A stretch of DNA of 64,000 nucleotides. Origin: Pedobacter sp. Leaf41. Its GTDB lineage: Bacteria; Bacteroidota; Bacteroidia; Sphingobacteriales; Sphingobacteriaceae. Shown here in pieces: positions 33,885 to 42,447 of the stretch. The DNA lies in assembly GCF_001422545.1 (NCBI RefSeq), contig NZ_LMLE01000013.1, positions 54,413 to 118,412 of the forward strand, in the 5' to 3' direction. How positions within the stretch are numbered: position 1 is the stretch's first letter; every line of letters starts with the position of its first letter. Made by a program: the position numbers and the translations under genes. The notes beneath the pieces were generated by a model. It was given only the letters and a program-made list of their open reading frames with translations, was not told where the DNA came from and searched no databases.

Positions 33885-35315
33885 ATGAGTAGAAGAAAAC
33901 CAGGTACGGTAACAATAGTTCCAAACGTACATATAATTGATATTGCTGAAGAAGGAAAAGGTGTAGGCAAAGCCGATGAGTTGGTTATATTTGTTGATAA
34001 AGCCGTTCCAGGCGATGTGGTTGACGTTCGTTTAACTAAAAAGAAAAAGAATTTTGCTGAAGCAGTGATCGATCAGATCCACGAGAAATCAGCATTGCGC
34101 ACCGATCCTTTTTGTCCTCATTTTGGAACTTGCGGCGGTTGCAAATGGCAACACATGGGTTACGATTCGCAATTGAAGTTTAAGCAGAAAAATGTGGAGG
34201 CAGCTTTACAGCGACTGGGTAAAATAGATACTTCCCATGCTGAGCCAATTCTAGGTTCTGTTAAAAATAGATATTACCGGAATAAGTTAGAGTTTACTTT
34301 TTCGAATAAACGTTGGTTAGAAAGGACTGATGTGGAGCGGGATGAAGATTTTGATATGAATGCACTGGGTTTTCACGTTCCTTTGCGTTTTGATAAAATT
34401 TTGGATATTCAACATTGTTATCTGCAAGATGAACCTTCTAATTCTATTAGAAATGCCGTACGTAAATTTGCTTTAGAACATGAATTATCGTTTTACGATC
34501 TACGTAATCATGAAGGGGTTTTAAGAAATCTGATTATTCGTACTTCGAGTACAGGAGAGGTGATGGTTGCAGTGGTATTTGCTTATCCTCAGCCAGAACA
34601 GGTGGATGGCTTAATGAATTTCCTAAAAGCCGAATTTCCTCAGATTACTTCACTGCTGTATATCATCAACCAGAAGAAAAATGATACTATTTTTGATCAG
34701 GACGTTAATGTTTTTGCTGGTCGCGATCATATTTTCGAAGAGATGCCTTCTGGTTTGCCAGGAGGGGAAGCCATTCGCTTCAAAATTGGGGTGAAATCTT
34801 TTTATCAAACCAATTCGGAACAAGCTTTCGAATTGTATAAGATTACAAGAGATTTTGCAGGGTTTAAAGGCGATGAACTGGTTTACGATTTATATACCGG
34901 AGCCGGAACCATTGCTAACTTCATTGCTAAGCATGTAAAACAAGTGATTGGAGTAGAATATGTGCCAACAGCTATTGAAGATGCTAAATTCAATGCGCAA
35001 CTGAATGGAATTGATAATACCATTTTCTACGCTGGCGATATGAAAGACATTTTAACCTCAGAATTTATTTTGGCTCATGGTAAACCTGATGTCGTAATTA
35101 CTGATCCGCCAAGGGCAGGGATGCATGCAGATGTGGTTCAGCGCTTGCTGGAAATGGAATCGGAAAAAATTGTATACGTAAGTTGCAATGCAGCAACCCA
35201 GGCCCGCGATTTAGAACTGTTAAGCGCTAAATACGATGTCGCCCGTATTAAACCCGTCGACATGTTTCCACATACGCAACACGTAGAAAATGTAGTTTTG
35301 TTAAGGTTAAAGTAA
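33885..35315 (+). CDS. rlmD: 23S rRNA (uracil-C5)-methyltransferase RlmD/RumA-like
   Basis: The 476-residue protein has an N-terminal TRAM domain (GVGKADELVIFVDKAVPGDVV), a 4Fe-4S cysteine cluster (FCPHFGTCGGCKWQ) and a SAM-binding YDLYTGAGTIANFIAK. The catalytic cysteine lies in VYVSCNAATQARDL, and the C-terminus is the usual DMFPHTQHVENVVLL. It methylates a uridine of 23S rRNA (U1939 in E. coli numbering) or, for some paralogs, U747. Assignment to the RumA family is firm; the exact site is inferred. Confidence 0.92.
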   Translation: MSRRKPGTVTIVPNVHIIDIAEEGKGVGKADELVIFVDKAVPGDVVDVRLTKKKKNFAEAVIDQIHEKSALRTDPFCPHFGTCGGCKWQHMGYDSQLKFKQKNVEAALQRLGKIDTSHAEPILGSVKNRYYRNKLEFTFSNKRWLERTDVERDEDFDMNALGFHVPLRFDKILDIQHCYLQDEPSNSIRNAVRKFALEHELSFYDLRNHEGVLRNLIIRTSSTGEVMVAVVFAYPQPEQVDGLMNFLKAEFPQITSLLYIINQKKNDTIFDQDVNVFAGRDHIFEEMPSGLPGGEAIRFKIGVKSFYQTNSEQAFELYKITRDFAGFKGDELVYDLYTGAGTIANFIAKHVKQVIGVEYVPTAIEDAKFNAQLNGIDNTIFYAGDMKDILTSEFILAHGKPDVVITDPPRAGMHADVVQRLLEMESEKIVYVSCNAATQARDLELLSAKYDVARIKPVDMFPHTQHVENVVLLRLK

Positions 35316-35342
35316 TAAAATGATTGAATGATTGAATGAGAG

Positions 35343-35363
35343 AATTGGGCAATTTGCCTTTAA
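35343..35363 (+). repeat. Short dispersed motif shared with 546-566
   Basis: AATTGGGCAATTTGCCTTTA here compares with AATTGGGCGATTTGGCTTTT at 546-566. Both copies lie upstream of plus-strand genes and behind short tandem words (TGATTGAA here, TACGT there). Confidence 0.4.
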
Positions 35364-35406
35364 CATTCAGTGTTCACTCCTTCAAAATTTAATCACTAGT
35401 TAAGGT

Positions 35407-35814
35407 ATGGATAGAGAAGAATTATTAAGTGCAACACCAGAAGATAGCGGACAACCGCAGAAAAAGCAGGAGAGTCCTCTGGTAAGTTTAGAAAAGGACC
35501 TTGAATTTTATGCTGATGCCATTAAAGAGGTTTCAATAGAAATTATGGTGGAAGGAATTTCTGCGCATCCAGTTTTTATTGCGCATCAACATGAGGTTAA
35601 TATTGGAGAGTTAATTCTGAATAAAGAAGAGTTGAATACCGATTGGACAATACAGGCTTCGACTTTAGAAGAATTCGTAGAAAAAGGGATCATCAAAAAA
35701 GATAAAAAAGAAGCTTTTTTAAAGGTTTACAAAAAGCCGGAAGATTTTATGTGCGTATTTGTAGTGGTACCCGAAGGCGCTAATTTTATCTATTATCCTT
35801 ATAACAAGAGATAG
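35407..35814 (+). CDS. Conserved hypothetical protein
   Basis: The 135-residue acidic cytoplasmic protein has no signal or membrane segment. It reads as a polar N-terminus (1-26) followed by one alpha/beta domain with SIEIMVEGISAHPVFIAHQHEVNIGELILNKEE and a strand-rich end (FMCVFVVVPEGANFIYYPY). I do not recognise a named family. It follows rlmD after about 90 bases and ends at a two-way terminator. No functional claim is possible. Confidence 0.7.
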   Translation: MDREELLSATPEDSGQPQKKQESPLVSLEKDLEFYADAIKEVSIEIMVEGISAHPVFIAHQHEVNIGELILNKEELNTDWTIQASTLEEFVEKGIIKKDKKEAFLKVYKKPEDFMCVFVVVPEGANFIYYPYNKR

Positions 35815-35874
35815 AGGCTTTAAGGATTGCTATCGATACGTGAATTAAAATCTGTAAAATCAGTATTGAAAAAG

Positions 35875-35905
35875 AGCCGCTTTGCATCCACAAAGCGGCT
35901 AATTT
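35875..35905. terminator. Bidirectional terminator between convergent genes
   Basis: AGCCGCTTTG (35875-35884) and CAAAGCGGCT (35891-35900) form a perfect 10-bp stem over CATCCA. T-rich sequence follows on the plus strand, and an A-rich left flank gives a T-run on the minus strand. Confidence 0.88.
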
Positions 35906-35927
35906 TATCATTAACTAAACTAAGTTC

Positions 35928-36632
35928 TTAATTTACGTGGTGCACATCGCCACTTTTTGAGTTTGAAGTTTTCTTCAAAGAAGCATTACCTTTATAACTC
36001 ACATCGCCACCGCCGCTGGCTGCAGCTTCTAATCCTTTATTTACATATAAACTTACGTCAGAACCGCCCGAAGCTTGTACTTTGGCGTAATCAGTAACAA
36101 ATTCATAAGCATCAATGTCGCTTCCACCGCTTGATTGAATGCTCATATTTTCAGCTTTTCCTTTTAAATCGATATCGCTACCACCGCTAGATTGGATGGT
36201 TAAATCCTTACAAACAACATTTAGCTTCAAATCTGATCCACCAGAAGAGTGAATAGCCAACTTATCCGTTTTTAATTGATTTTGAGTGAAAACATCAGAT
36301 CCACCTGAAGCCGCTAAAGCGTTTAAAGTTTTATAATTAACATAAGCTTTAATTGTTCGGTTTTTAAACATCCCACTCCAATTGATTCCATCCTTAAACT
36401 TAATAGAAATGTTACTGCCGTTTTGTTCAACAATAAGATCTTTCAAAGTTTCCGCATCCGATTTTATAGTAACTGCTTCACTACCGCCTTGAGTTAAATA
36501 CAAATCAATACCGCTACTTACGCCGACACTGTTAAAGTTTTTTACGGGATAATTTTTTGACTCTTGTGCCTTTGCCATATAGCTAATCACTATAATGAAC
36601 AAAAAGGCAGATGATTTAAGAAATAACTTCAT
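35928..36632 (-). CDS. Secreted GIN-domain (DUF2807) protein
   Basis: The 234-residue protein has a signal peptide (to about residue 22, ending KAQ), then the GIN-domain opening FNSVGVSSGIDLYLTQGGSEAV. The C-terminal half is a beta-helix-like ladder of repeated (A/S)SGGSD units (six copies), spaced by 15-25 residues. Such proteins are common in Bacteroidota as putative auto-transporter adhesins exposed at the surface or in the periplasm; function is unproven. It is monocistronic and shares the downstream terminator with the convergent gene. Confidence 0.9.
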   Translation of the reverse strand: MKLFLKSSAFLFIIVISYMAKAQESKNYPVKNFNSVGVSSGIDLYLTQGGSEAVTIKSDAETLKDLIVEQNGSNISIKFKDGINWSGMFKNRTIKAYVNYKTLNALAASGGSDVFTQNQLKTDKLAIHSSGGSDLKLNVVCKDLTIQSSGGSDIDLKGKAENMSIQSSGGSDIDAYEFVTDYAKVQASGGSDVSLYVNKGLEAAASGGGDVSYKGNASLKKTSNSKSGDVHHVN

Positions 36633-36760
36633 GGGTTTTGTTTTTGGTTATTGATTAGACGCATCCACATCCAAAACGTTGCAGGCAATCGAAATTATTT
36701 TTCAAATAGTTTGAATTTCAGGCTTAAAATCGTTCTTTTTGTATTCAACCTTTTTATACA

Positions 36761-37267
36761 ATGGCATCGCAACTACTTATTCTTAATAAGAAACAAATCC
36801 AACAAAAGATAGATCGTATCGCTTACCAAATTTTAGAGGATAATTTGAACGAAAAAGAGATTGTACTGGCTGGAATTTGGGATCGTGGATATAAACTTGC
36901 GCTACGTTTAGAAAAGGTTTTGAAGAAAATATCCTCTTTTAAGCTGACTTTGTTACGTATTGATTTACAAAAAGAGAGCAGTAAGTTAATTGCCAGTACC
37001 GATTTAGATGAAAGCCATTGGAAAAATAAAGTAGTAATCATTGTTGATGATGTACTCAATAGTGGTAAAACATTAGCCTATGGCCTTGGTGTATTCCTTA
37101 ATACGCCACATAAAAAAATTCGTACGGTAGTTTTGGTAGATAGAAGTCATAAAATTTTCCCGATAGCCACAGATTTTGTCGGTTTAGAATTGGCGACGAT
37201 TTTAAAAGAACATGTAGATGTGGTAATGGATGTAGAAGGTGAAGAGGATCGGGTTTACTTAAGTTAA
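36761..37267 (+). CDS. PyrR-like phosphoribosyltransferase-fold protein
   Basis: The 168-residue protein has the PRPP-binding motif VVIIVDDVLNSGKTL (about 91-105) in a type I phosphoribosyltransferase fold, with an N-terminal hood region and a dimer-type KESSKLIASTD loop. It resembles PyrR or a Bacteroidota PRTase-domain protein without an attached partner. It could salvage a base or act as a regulator; no pyrimidine gene is adjacent. It precedes the carotenoid run by about 85 bases. Confidence 0.8.
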   Translation: MASQLLILNKKQIQQKIDRIAYQILEDNLNEKEIVLAGIWDRGYKLALRLEKVLKKISSFKLTLLRIDLQKESSKLIASTDLDESHWKNKVVIIVDDVLNSGKTLAYGLGVFLNTPHKKIRTVVLVDRSHKIFPIATDFVGLELATILKEHVDVVMDVEGEEDRVYLS

Positions 37268-37352
37268 TCTTTATTCCTGTAATATTCGCTTTAATCCTTA
37301 ATATCTAACACTCCCGTTTGCAATTCACCTCAATTTTTTGCAACTTTCATGC

Positions 37353-37976
37353 ATGTATCAGCCCAAAAAGAATACAATCATCTTTAATTTTTTTTCCTGG
37401 TATATTCAATTCATCATCAGGAAAGATTTTGCCGCCTATAAATATGATGAAGCAGCAATAAATACAGCGTCTTCTATTTTAATTCTGAGTAATCATTTCA
37501 GTTGGTGGGATGGTTTTTTTATCTTTTATCTCAATAAGAAAGTTTTCAAGAAACAATTTCATGTTTTGGTTAATGCTGATAACTATAAAAAAGTTGGTTT
37601 TTTGAAATACCTCGGAGCCTTTGCGCCAGAAACGAGGGGTAAAGATGTATTGGCCACACTTGATTATGCTGGTAAACTGCTAGATGAACCACAAAATTTG
37701 GTTCTTATTTTTCCGCAGGGGAAATTACATTCGAATCATGAAAAAACTGTCAAATTTGAAAAAGGAGTGATGCAGGTAATAAATGCCAGCAAAAAGAAGC
37801 TTAACGTTGTGTTCGCCGCAACTTTTATTGATTATTTTTCAAAAAGAAAACCTTCTGCTTACACTTATTTGCAAAATTGGACTAACGAAGAGTACGTAAG
37901 CTTGCAGTTATTAAAAAGCGAATACAATAAACATTACGATCAGTCGCTTGTTAAACAAACACAAATTACTGAATGA
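37353..37976 (+). CDS. PlsC-like acyltransferase of the carotenoid run (CruD-like candidate)
   Basis: The 207-residue protein has the acyltransferase motifs NHFSWWDG (NHX4D) and FPQGKLHS (FPEG-like), typical of 1-acyl-glycerol-3-phosphate acyltransferases. A TTG five codons upstream is open, but ATG 37353 (MYQPKKNTIIFNFF) starts the usual amphipathic N-terminus. It overlaps the glycosyltransferase gene by four bases. In green sulfur bacteria CruD acylates a carotenoid glucoside; position here next to a CruC-like glycosyltransferase suggests the same job, but phospholipid acylation remains possible. Confidence 0.75.
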   Translation: MYQPKKNTIIFNFFSWYIQFIIRKDFAAYKYDEAAINTASSILILSNHFSWWDGFFIFYLNKKVFKKQFHVLVNADNYKKVGFLKYLGAFAPETRGKDVLATLDYAGKLLDEPQNLVLIFPQGKLHSNHEKTVKFEKGVMQVINASKKKLNVVFAATFIDYFSKRKPSAYTYLQNWTNEEYVSLQLLKSEYNKHYDQSLVKQTQITE

Positions 37977-39070
37977 CAATTTTTATTTACGCAGTTTTAA
38001 TTTTTCTGGTGATTAGGTTTTCGGTAACAGTATTCAACTTTTTATCTAATCCAAAGCTACCACGAACAGTTAAGCATTATCACGATAAGGTCTCGATACT
38101 CATTCCTGCAAGAAATGAAGCTGAAAATATACTTCTTCTGCTAGAATCTATTCGCCACCAGGATTATAAAAATTACGAGGTAATTGTCCTTGATGATAAT
38201 AGTACCGACGAAACCTACAACTTAGTCGAAAACTTCGCCAATAAGAATCAAAATTTTAAGGCTGTCAAGGGCAAAGTGCTTCCAACGGGATGGCTGGGAA
38301 AAAACTACGCTTGCCATCAGTTGGCTGAATTAGCTACCGGAAAATATCTTTTTTTCCTCGATGCAGATGAATCAATTCAACGTGGATTGATTAACAGTTT
38401 GATTGAACGAATGGAAGTTGGCCAGCTGGCATTGCTCAGTGTTTTTACCAATCAGGTTATGAAAACACTTGGCGAAATACTAACCGTTCCATTAATGCAT
38501 TTTATACTGTTAAATTTACTTCCGCTGCGGTTAGTTAAGTTCTCTGCCAATCCGGCTTTTGCCGCGGCCAGTGGGCAATGCATGTTTTTCAATGCTAAAA
38601 ACTACCATGAAAACCAGTGGCATCAACAGGTTAAGAAACAGATAGTAGAAGATGTAGAGATTATAAAATTGGTGAAACAATCAAATTACACCGCTGAAGC
38701 ACTTTTAGGTAACCAGCTGATTCATTGCCGCATGTATAAAAACCTTGCTGAGTGCCTTTCAGGCTTTAGTAAAAATTTGCTGGCAGGTTTTGGTAATAAC
38801 ATTTTAATATTGCTAATTTACCAGCTTTTGGTAATTGTGGGGCCAATCATTTTGTTATTTTACTTCAACTTCGATCTGCTTGCCTTACCAATAACATTGA
38901 TCATTTTAAGTAGAATGATGATCTCTTATTTATCAGGACAAAATGTTTTAATAAATTTGATTTTACATCCTTTACAGATGTTATTCTTCTTGATAATATC
39001 ATTAATCTCTATAAAAAAACACATTCTTAAACAAGGCACATGGAAGGGCAGAACGATCAAAGCGATTTAA
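37973..39070 (+). CDS. GT2-family membrane glycosyltransferase (CruC-like candidate)
   Basis: The 365-residue protein begins with one membrane helix, then a GT-A domain with SILIPARNEAENI, LDDNSTDET, the metal-binding FLDADE and the QIVEDVEI block, and ends in two to three C-terminal helices. It is a processive or lipid-acceptor type GT2. It sits between an acyltransferase (four-base overlap) and a carotenoid hydratase gene (31-base overlap), so a carotenoid hydroxyl is the likely acceptor, as for CruC in chlorobactene synthesis. The sugar donor is not determined. Confidence 0.82.
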   Translation: MTIFIYAVLIFLVIRFSVTVFNFLSNPKLPRTVKHYHDKVSILIPARNEAENILLLLESIRHQDYKNYEVIVLDDNSTDETYNLVENFANKNQNFKAVKGKVLPTGWLGKNYACHQLAELATGKYLFFLDADESIQRGLINSLIERMEVGQLALLSVFTNQVMKTLGEILTVPLMHFILLNLLPLRLVKFSANPAFAAASGQCMFFNAKNYHENQWHQQVKKQIVEDVEIIKLVKQSNYTAEALLGNQLIHCRMYKNLAECLSGFSKNLLAGFGNNILILLIYQLLVIVGPIILLFYFNFDLLALPITLIILSRMMISYLSGQNVLINLILHPLQMLFFLIISLISIKKHILKQGTWKGRTIKAI

Positions 39071-39714
39071 AAATTAAAAGAATTGCAGTTGCTATAATTG
39101 TTATATTCCATTTGGTAGGGATGATCGGCTTTTTGATTCCGGCTACACAACCTTATTTTATCCGATTAGTGCCATTCCACTTGTTGTTAATGTTTGCTGT
39201 GATTATTTTTTCTTACAATGCAGATGTTAAACGTTTATTGCTATTCGTTTCAGGCGTTTTTCTCAGCGGCTATTTAGTAGAAGTTTTAGGCGTACACACG
39301 GGTAAAATTTTCGGAAGCTATTATTATGGCGATACATTAGGTTATAAAATTGCAGCAGTTCCGCTATTGATGGGCGTTAACTGGGTGATTTTAATTTTCA
39401 GCATTGGCCAGATGATGAAAACCTTTAAAGTTAGAAATACCATTATCGCATCATTATTGGGTGCTGTGGCGCTGGTAACACTCGATTATTTTATTGAACC
39501 CGTAGCCATGAAATTTGATTATTGGCATTGGGACCTTCACGAAATTCCGGGCCAGAACTTTGTGGCTTGGTTTATCGTTTCCGTGATATTGCTTAAGTTT
39601 TATTATGCCTTAGGTTTAAAACAACAGAAATATATCGGTGTTACTATGTTTGTTTCGCAATTAATCTTTTTTGTTGTTTTATACATGACAACCGGAACAA
39701 ATATTTTTGCTTAA
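39040..39714 (+). CDS. cruF: CruF-like carotenoid biosynthesis protein (DUF422)
   Basis: The 224-residue protein has about seven membrane helices and the DUF422 wording: SGYLVEVLGVHTGKIFGSYYYGDTLG, VPLLMGVNWVILI, and LDYFIEPVAMKFDYWHWDL. Members with this pattern act as carotenoid 1',2'-hydratases (CruF), adding water to an acyclic psi end. It starts 31 bases inside the glycosyltransferase gene, showing tight coupling. The hydroxyl it makes would be the site for later desaturation (CrtD-like gene) and glycosylation. Assignment to hydratase rather than another DUF422 role is by context. Confidence 0.85.
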   Translation: MEGQNDQSDLKIKRIAVAIIVIFHLVGMIGFLIPATQPYFIRLVPFHLLLMFAVIIFSYNADVKRLLLFVSGVFLSGYLVEVLGVHTGKIFGSYYYGDTLGYKIAAVPLLMGVNWVILIFSIGQMMKTFKVRNTIIASLLGAVALVTLDYFIEPVAMKFDYWHWDLHEIPGQNFVAWFIVSVILLKFYYALGLKQQKYIGVTMFVSQLIFFVVLYMTTGTNIFA

Positions 39715-39719
39715 TTTTG
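39712..39719 (+). promoter_or_regulatory. Bacteroidota -7 promoter element TAATTTTG
   Basis: A TAnnTTTG match that overlaps the stop codon of the cruF-like gene and ends seven bases before the ispH ATG. It suggests ispH can be transcribed separately. Confidence 0.5.
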
Positions 39720-39726
39720 CGACATA

Positions 39727-40575
39727 ATGGGTTATAATTTACAAGTCAATATCGATAAATCATCAGGCTTTTGCTTCGGCGTAGTTTACGCTATAGAAAT
39801 GGCGGAAGATATTTTAGAAAGTGAAGGCTATCTGTATTGCCTTGGTGATATTGTTCATAACGACGAAGAAGTTGAAAGGTTAACTAAAAAAGGGTTGAAA
39901 ATCATCGATCATGATGTTTTGAAAGGCCTTAAAAATGAGAAAGTTCTAATCAGGGCACATGGCGAGGCACCTTCAACTTATCAATTGGCTTTAGAAAATA
40001 ACCTAACCCTTATCGATGCTTCTTGCCCGGTTGTATTAAAACTACAAAACAGGATCAAAAACTCTCATGATGATGACGAGCAAGTTTTGATTTTTGGGAA
40101 ACATGGTCATGCTGAAGTGATTGGTCTGCAAGGCCAAACAGACGGAAAAGCAATTGTTTTCCAGGATTTAGCAGAGCTTGATCAGGTAGAACTTCCATCA
40201 AAATTTACCCTTTATAGCCAAACTACAAAGAGTACTGATAAGTTTTATCATATTAAAGATGAACTCATATCCAGAGGTTACGACGTTAAAGCAAATGATA
40301 CCATTTGCAGGCAGGTATCTAACCGTTACGAAGAATTGGAAAATTTTGTAAGTAATTATGATAAAATCGTTTTTGTTTCTGGCAAAAAGTCATCCAACGG
40401 AAAAGTGCTTTATGATGTTTGCAAAAAGTATAATGATAGTTCCTATTTCGTTTCCAATGTAGAGGAGTTGGATCAAAACTGGTTTGCAGCAAATGATAAA
40501 GTGGGGATTTGTGGCGCTACATCAACTCCAATGTGGCTAATGGAGAAGGTGAAGGATGCATTGGAGCAATACTAA
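39727..40575 (+). CDS. ispH: 4-hydroxy-3-methylbut-2-enyl diphosphate reductase
   Basis: The 282-residue protein has the three iron-sulfur cysteines of IspH at Cys16 (SSGFCFGV), Cys100 (DASCPVV) and Cys194 (DTICRQVSNR). It also has the RAHGE and GKHGHAEV histidine motifs. It makes IPP and DMAPP in the last step of the MEP pathway. Its place among carotenoid genes couples isoprenoid supply to pigment synthesis. Length is normal, and a promoter element just before its start may allow independent expression. Confidence 0.96.
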   Translation: MGYNLQVNIDKSSGFCFGVVYAIEMAEDILESEGYLYCLGDIVHNDEEVERLTKKGLKIIDHDVLKGLKNEKVLIRAHGEAPSTYQLALENNLTLIDASCPVVLKLQNRIKNSHDDDEQVLIFGKHGHAEVIGLQGQTDGKAIVFQDLAELDQVELPSKFTLYSQTTKSTDKFYHIKDELISRGYDVKANDTICRQVSNRYEELENFVSNYDKIVFVSGKKSSNGKVLYDVCKKYNDSSYFVSNVEELDQNWFAANDKVGICGATSTPMWLMEKVKDALEQY

Positions 40576-40659
40576 TCTAGATTATTAGATAACCTTTTTG
40601 AATGTTAACTGTTTAAATATTATTGCAGTTCAACTATAAATCATACTAGTGGTATCCCA

Positions 40660-41334
40660 ATGGGAAAAAATCAAAGCTCATTTCTTGGTGTAATAGTAGC
40701 TTCTATTGTAATCTTATGCTGGTTTCTTTCGTTATATTTTCTTTTGAGATGGGATTTCGCTTGGAATAATCCATTAGTTTACCTGATGATTTTTGTGCAA
40801 ATGCACTTGTACACCGGTTTGTTTATTACCGCTCATGATGCAATGCATGGCACTATTTCCTCAAATAAAAGCATCAATAATTTTTTCGGCTATTTATCGG
40901 TATTTCTTTACGCAGGTTTTTTCTACAATAAACTTTATTCGAAACACCATAATCATCATAATCACGTTCACACGCCCAATGATCCTGATTTTGCACCTCA
41001 TGGTTTCTGGCGATGGTATCTTCGTTTCATGTTAAATTATGTAACTATTATTCAGTTGGTTATTATGGCGGTTGCTTTTAATGTCCTTCAAATCTGGTTG
41101 AAACAAGAAAATTTGCTACTTTTTTGGGTACTACCCTCATTGCTCAGTACTTTTCAGCTTTTCTATTTCGGCACTTATGTGCCTCACCGGGGGGAACATG
41201 ACAACGAGTATCATGCATCAACCTTACAGAAAAATCATTTTATAGCTTTTATAACTTGCTATTTTTTCGGTTATCATTTAGAACATCATCAAAAGCCGCA
41301 TATGCCTTGGTGGCAATTGTATAAAACTAAATAG
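40660..41334 (+). CDS. crtW: Beta-carotene ketolase, CrtW-like
   Basis: The 224-residue membrane protein has the histidine boxes of the fatty acid hydroxylase/desaturase fold: HDAMHGT, HHNHHNHVHTPNDPDF and a C-terminal FGYHLEHHQKPHMPWWQL, plus FYFGTYVPHRGE. The order and wording match CrtW ketolases, which add a 4-keto group to beta rings using iron and oxygen. A fatty acid desaturase is the alternative, but length and the HMPWWQL end fit CrtW. It lies 84 bases after ispH. Confidence 0.87.
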   Translation: MGKNQSSFLGVIVASIVILCWFLSLYFLLRWDFAWNNPLVYLMIFVQMHLYTGLFITAHDAMHGTISSNKSINNFFGYLSVFLYAGFFYNKLYSKHHNHHNHVHTPNDPDFAPHGFWRWYLRFMLNYVTIIQLVIMAVAFNVLQIWLKQENLLLFWVLPSLLSTFQLFYFGTYVPHRGEHDNEYHASTLQKNHFIAFITCYFFGYHLEHHQKPHMPWWQLYKTK

Positions 41335-41429
41335 ATTAAAAAGGGTTTTTACCAAATCTTGATACTTACGACACCAAATTTGACGCTAAAAAACCGATAT
41401 TTGCGGTACAAAACATATTCTGAAATTAA

Positions 41430-42440
41430 ATGAGCAAGAAGGGAATTTTACTGGTAAATTTAGGAACACCCGATAGTCCACAAACTGCAGATGTTAGAAA
41501 ATATCTCGATCAATTTTTGATGGACGAAAGGGTAATCGATATTCCTAAATTAAACAGAACATTATTGGTGAAAGGCATAATTGTTCCGTTCCGAAGCCCA
41601 AAAACAGCCAAATTATACAAAGAAATATGGAATGAAAATGGCTCGCCACTATTGTATTATAGTCGCTTGCAGGCAAGGATGTTGCAAGAAAGATTAGGTG
41701 ATGATTACCACGTGGAGTTGGCCATGCGTTACCAAAGTCCTTCCATAGCTTCGGCGCTGGCAAACCTAAAGGCAGGTTTGGTAGAAAGCATCCAAGTGAT
41801 CCCAATGTTTCCTCAATATGCTTCAGCGAGTTCTGGTTCCGTTATACAACTGGTGATGGAGCTGGTAAGCAAGTGGCAAACTGTGCCGCCGATATCTTTT
41901 GTCAACTCCTTTCATGATAATGAGTTGATGATTAAACTGTTTGCAGAAAATGCCCGCAAGCATGGAGTAGAAAATTATGATCATGTATTATTTAGTTTTC
42001 ATGGATTACCAGAAAGGCAATTGCTTAAATGTGATCATACTGGAAGCTATTGCTTAAAAAATGCTGATTGCTGCCAGACATTAAATGATACAAATAAATT
42101 TTGTTACTCAGCTCAAGGTCATGATACCGCTCGACTAATTGCGACCGAATTAAACTTACCAAAAGAAAAATATACTGTTTGTTTTCAATCTCGTTTAGGT
42201 AAAGAACCTTGGGTGCAACCTTACACAACCGATGTTTTAAAGAAATTAGCCGCTGAGGGAAAAAAACGTTTACTTGTTTTTAGTCCTGCTTTTGTAGCCG
42301 ATTGCTTAGAAACACTCTACGAGATTACAGTAGAATACCATGAAGAATTTAGAGCTTTAGGTGGCGAACATGTTCAGTTGGTAGAAAGTTTAAATGATAG
42401 TCCGGTATTTATTGAGGCACTTGCCGGGATGGTTAAATAA
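41430..42440 (+). CDS. hemH: Ferrochelatase
   Basis: The 336-residue protein starts KGILLVNLGTPDSPQTADVRKYL and has the catalytic histidine in LFSFHGLPER, the conserved acid in DCLETLYEI, and a CX-type cysteine cluster at about 205-215 (SYCLKNADCC). It inserts ferrous iron into protoporphyrin IX to make protoheme. Length is normal. It follows crtW by 95 bases and precedes gntK by seven bases, so a joint transcript with gntK is likely. Confidence 0.95.
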   Translation: MSKKGILLVNLGTPDSPQTADVRKYLDQFLMDERVIDIPKLNRTLLVKGIIVPFRSPKTAKLYKEIWNENGSPLLYYSRLQARMLQERLGDDYHVELAMRYQSPSIASALANLKAGLVESIQVIPMFPQYASASSGSVIQLVMELVSKWQTVPPISFVNSFHDNELMIKLFAENARKHGVENYDHVLFSFHGLPERQLLKCDHTGSYCLKNADCCQTLNDTNKFCYSAQGHDTARLIATELNLPKEKYTVCFQSRLGKEPWVQPYTTDVLKKLAAEGKKRLLVFSPAFVADCLETLYEITVEYHEEFRALGGEHVQLVESLNDSPVFIEALAGMVK

Positions 42441-42447
42441 ATTAAGA

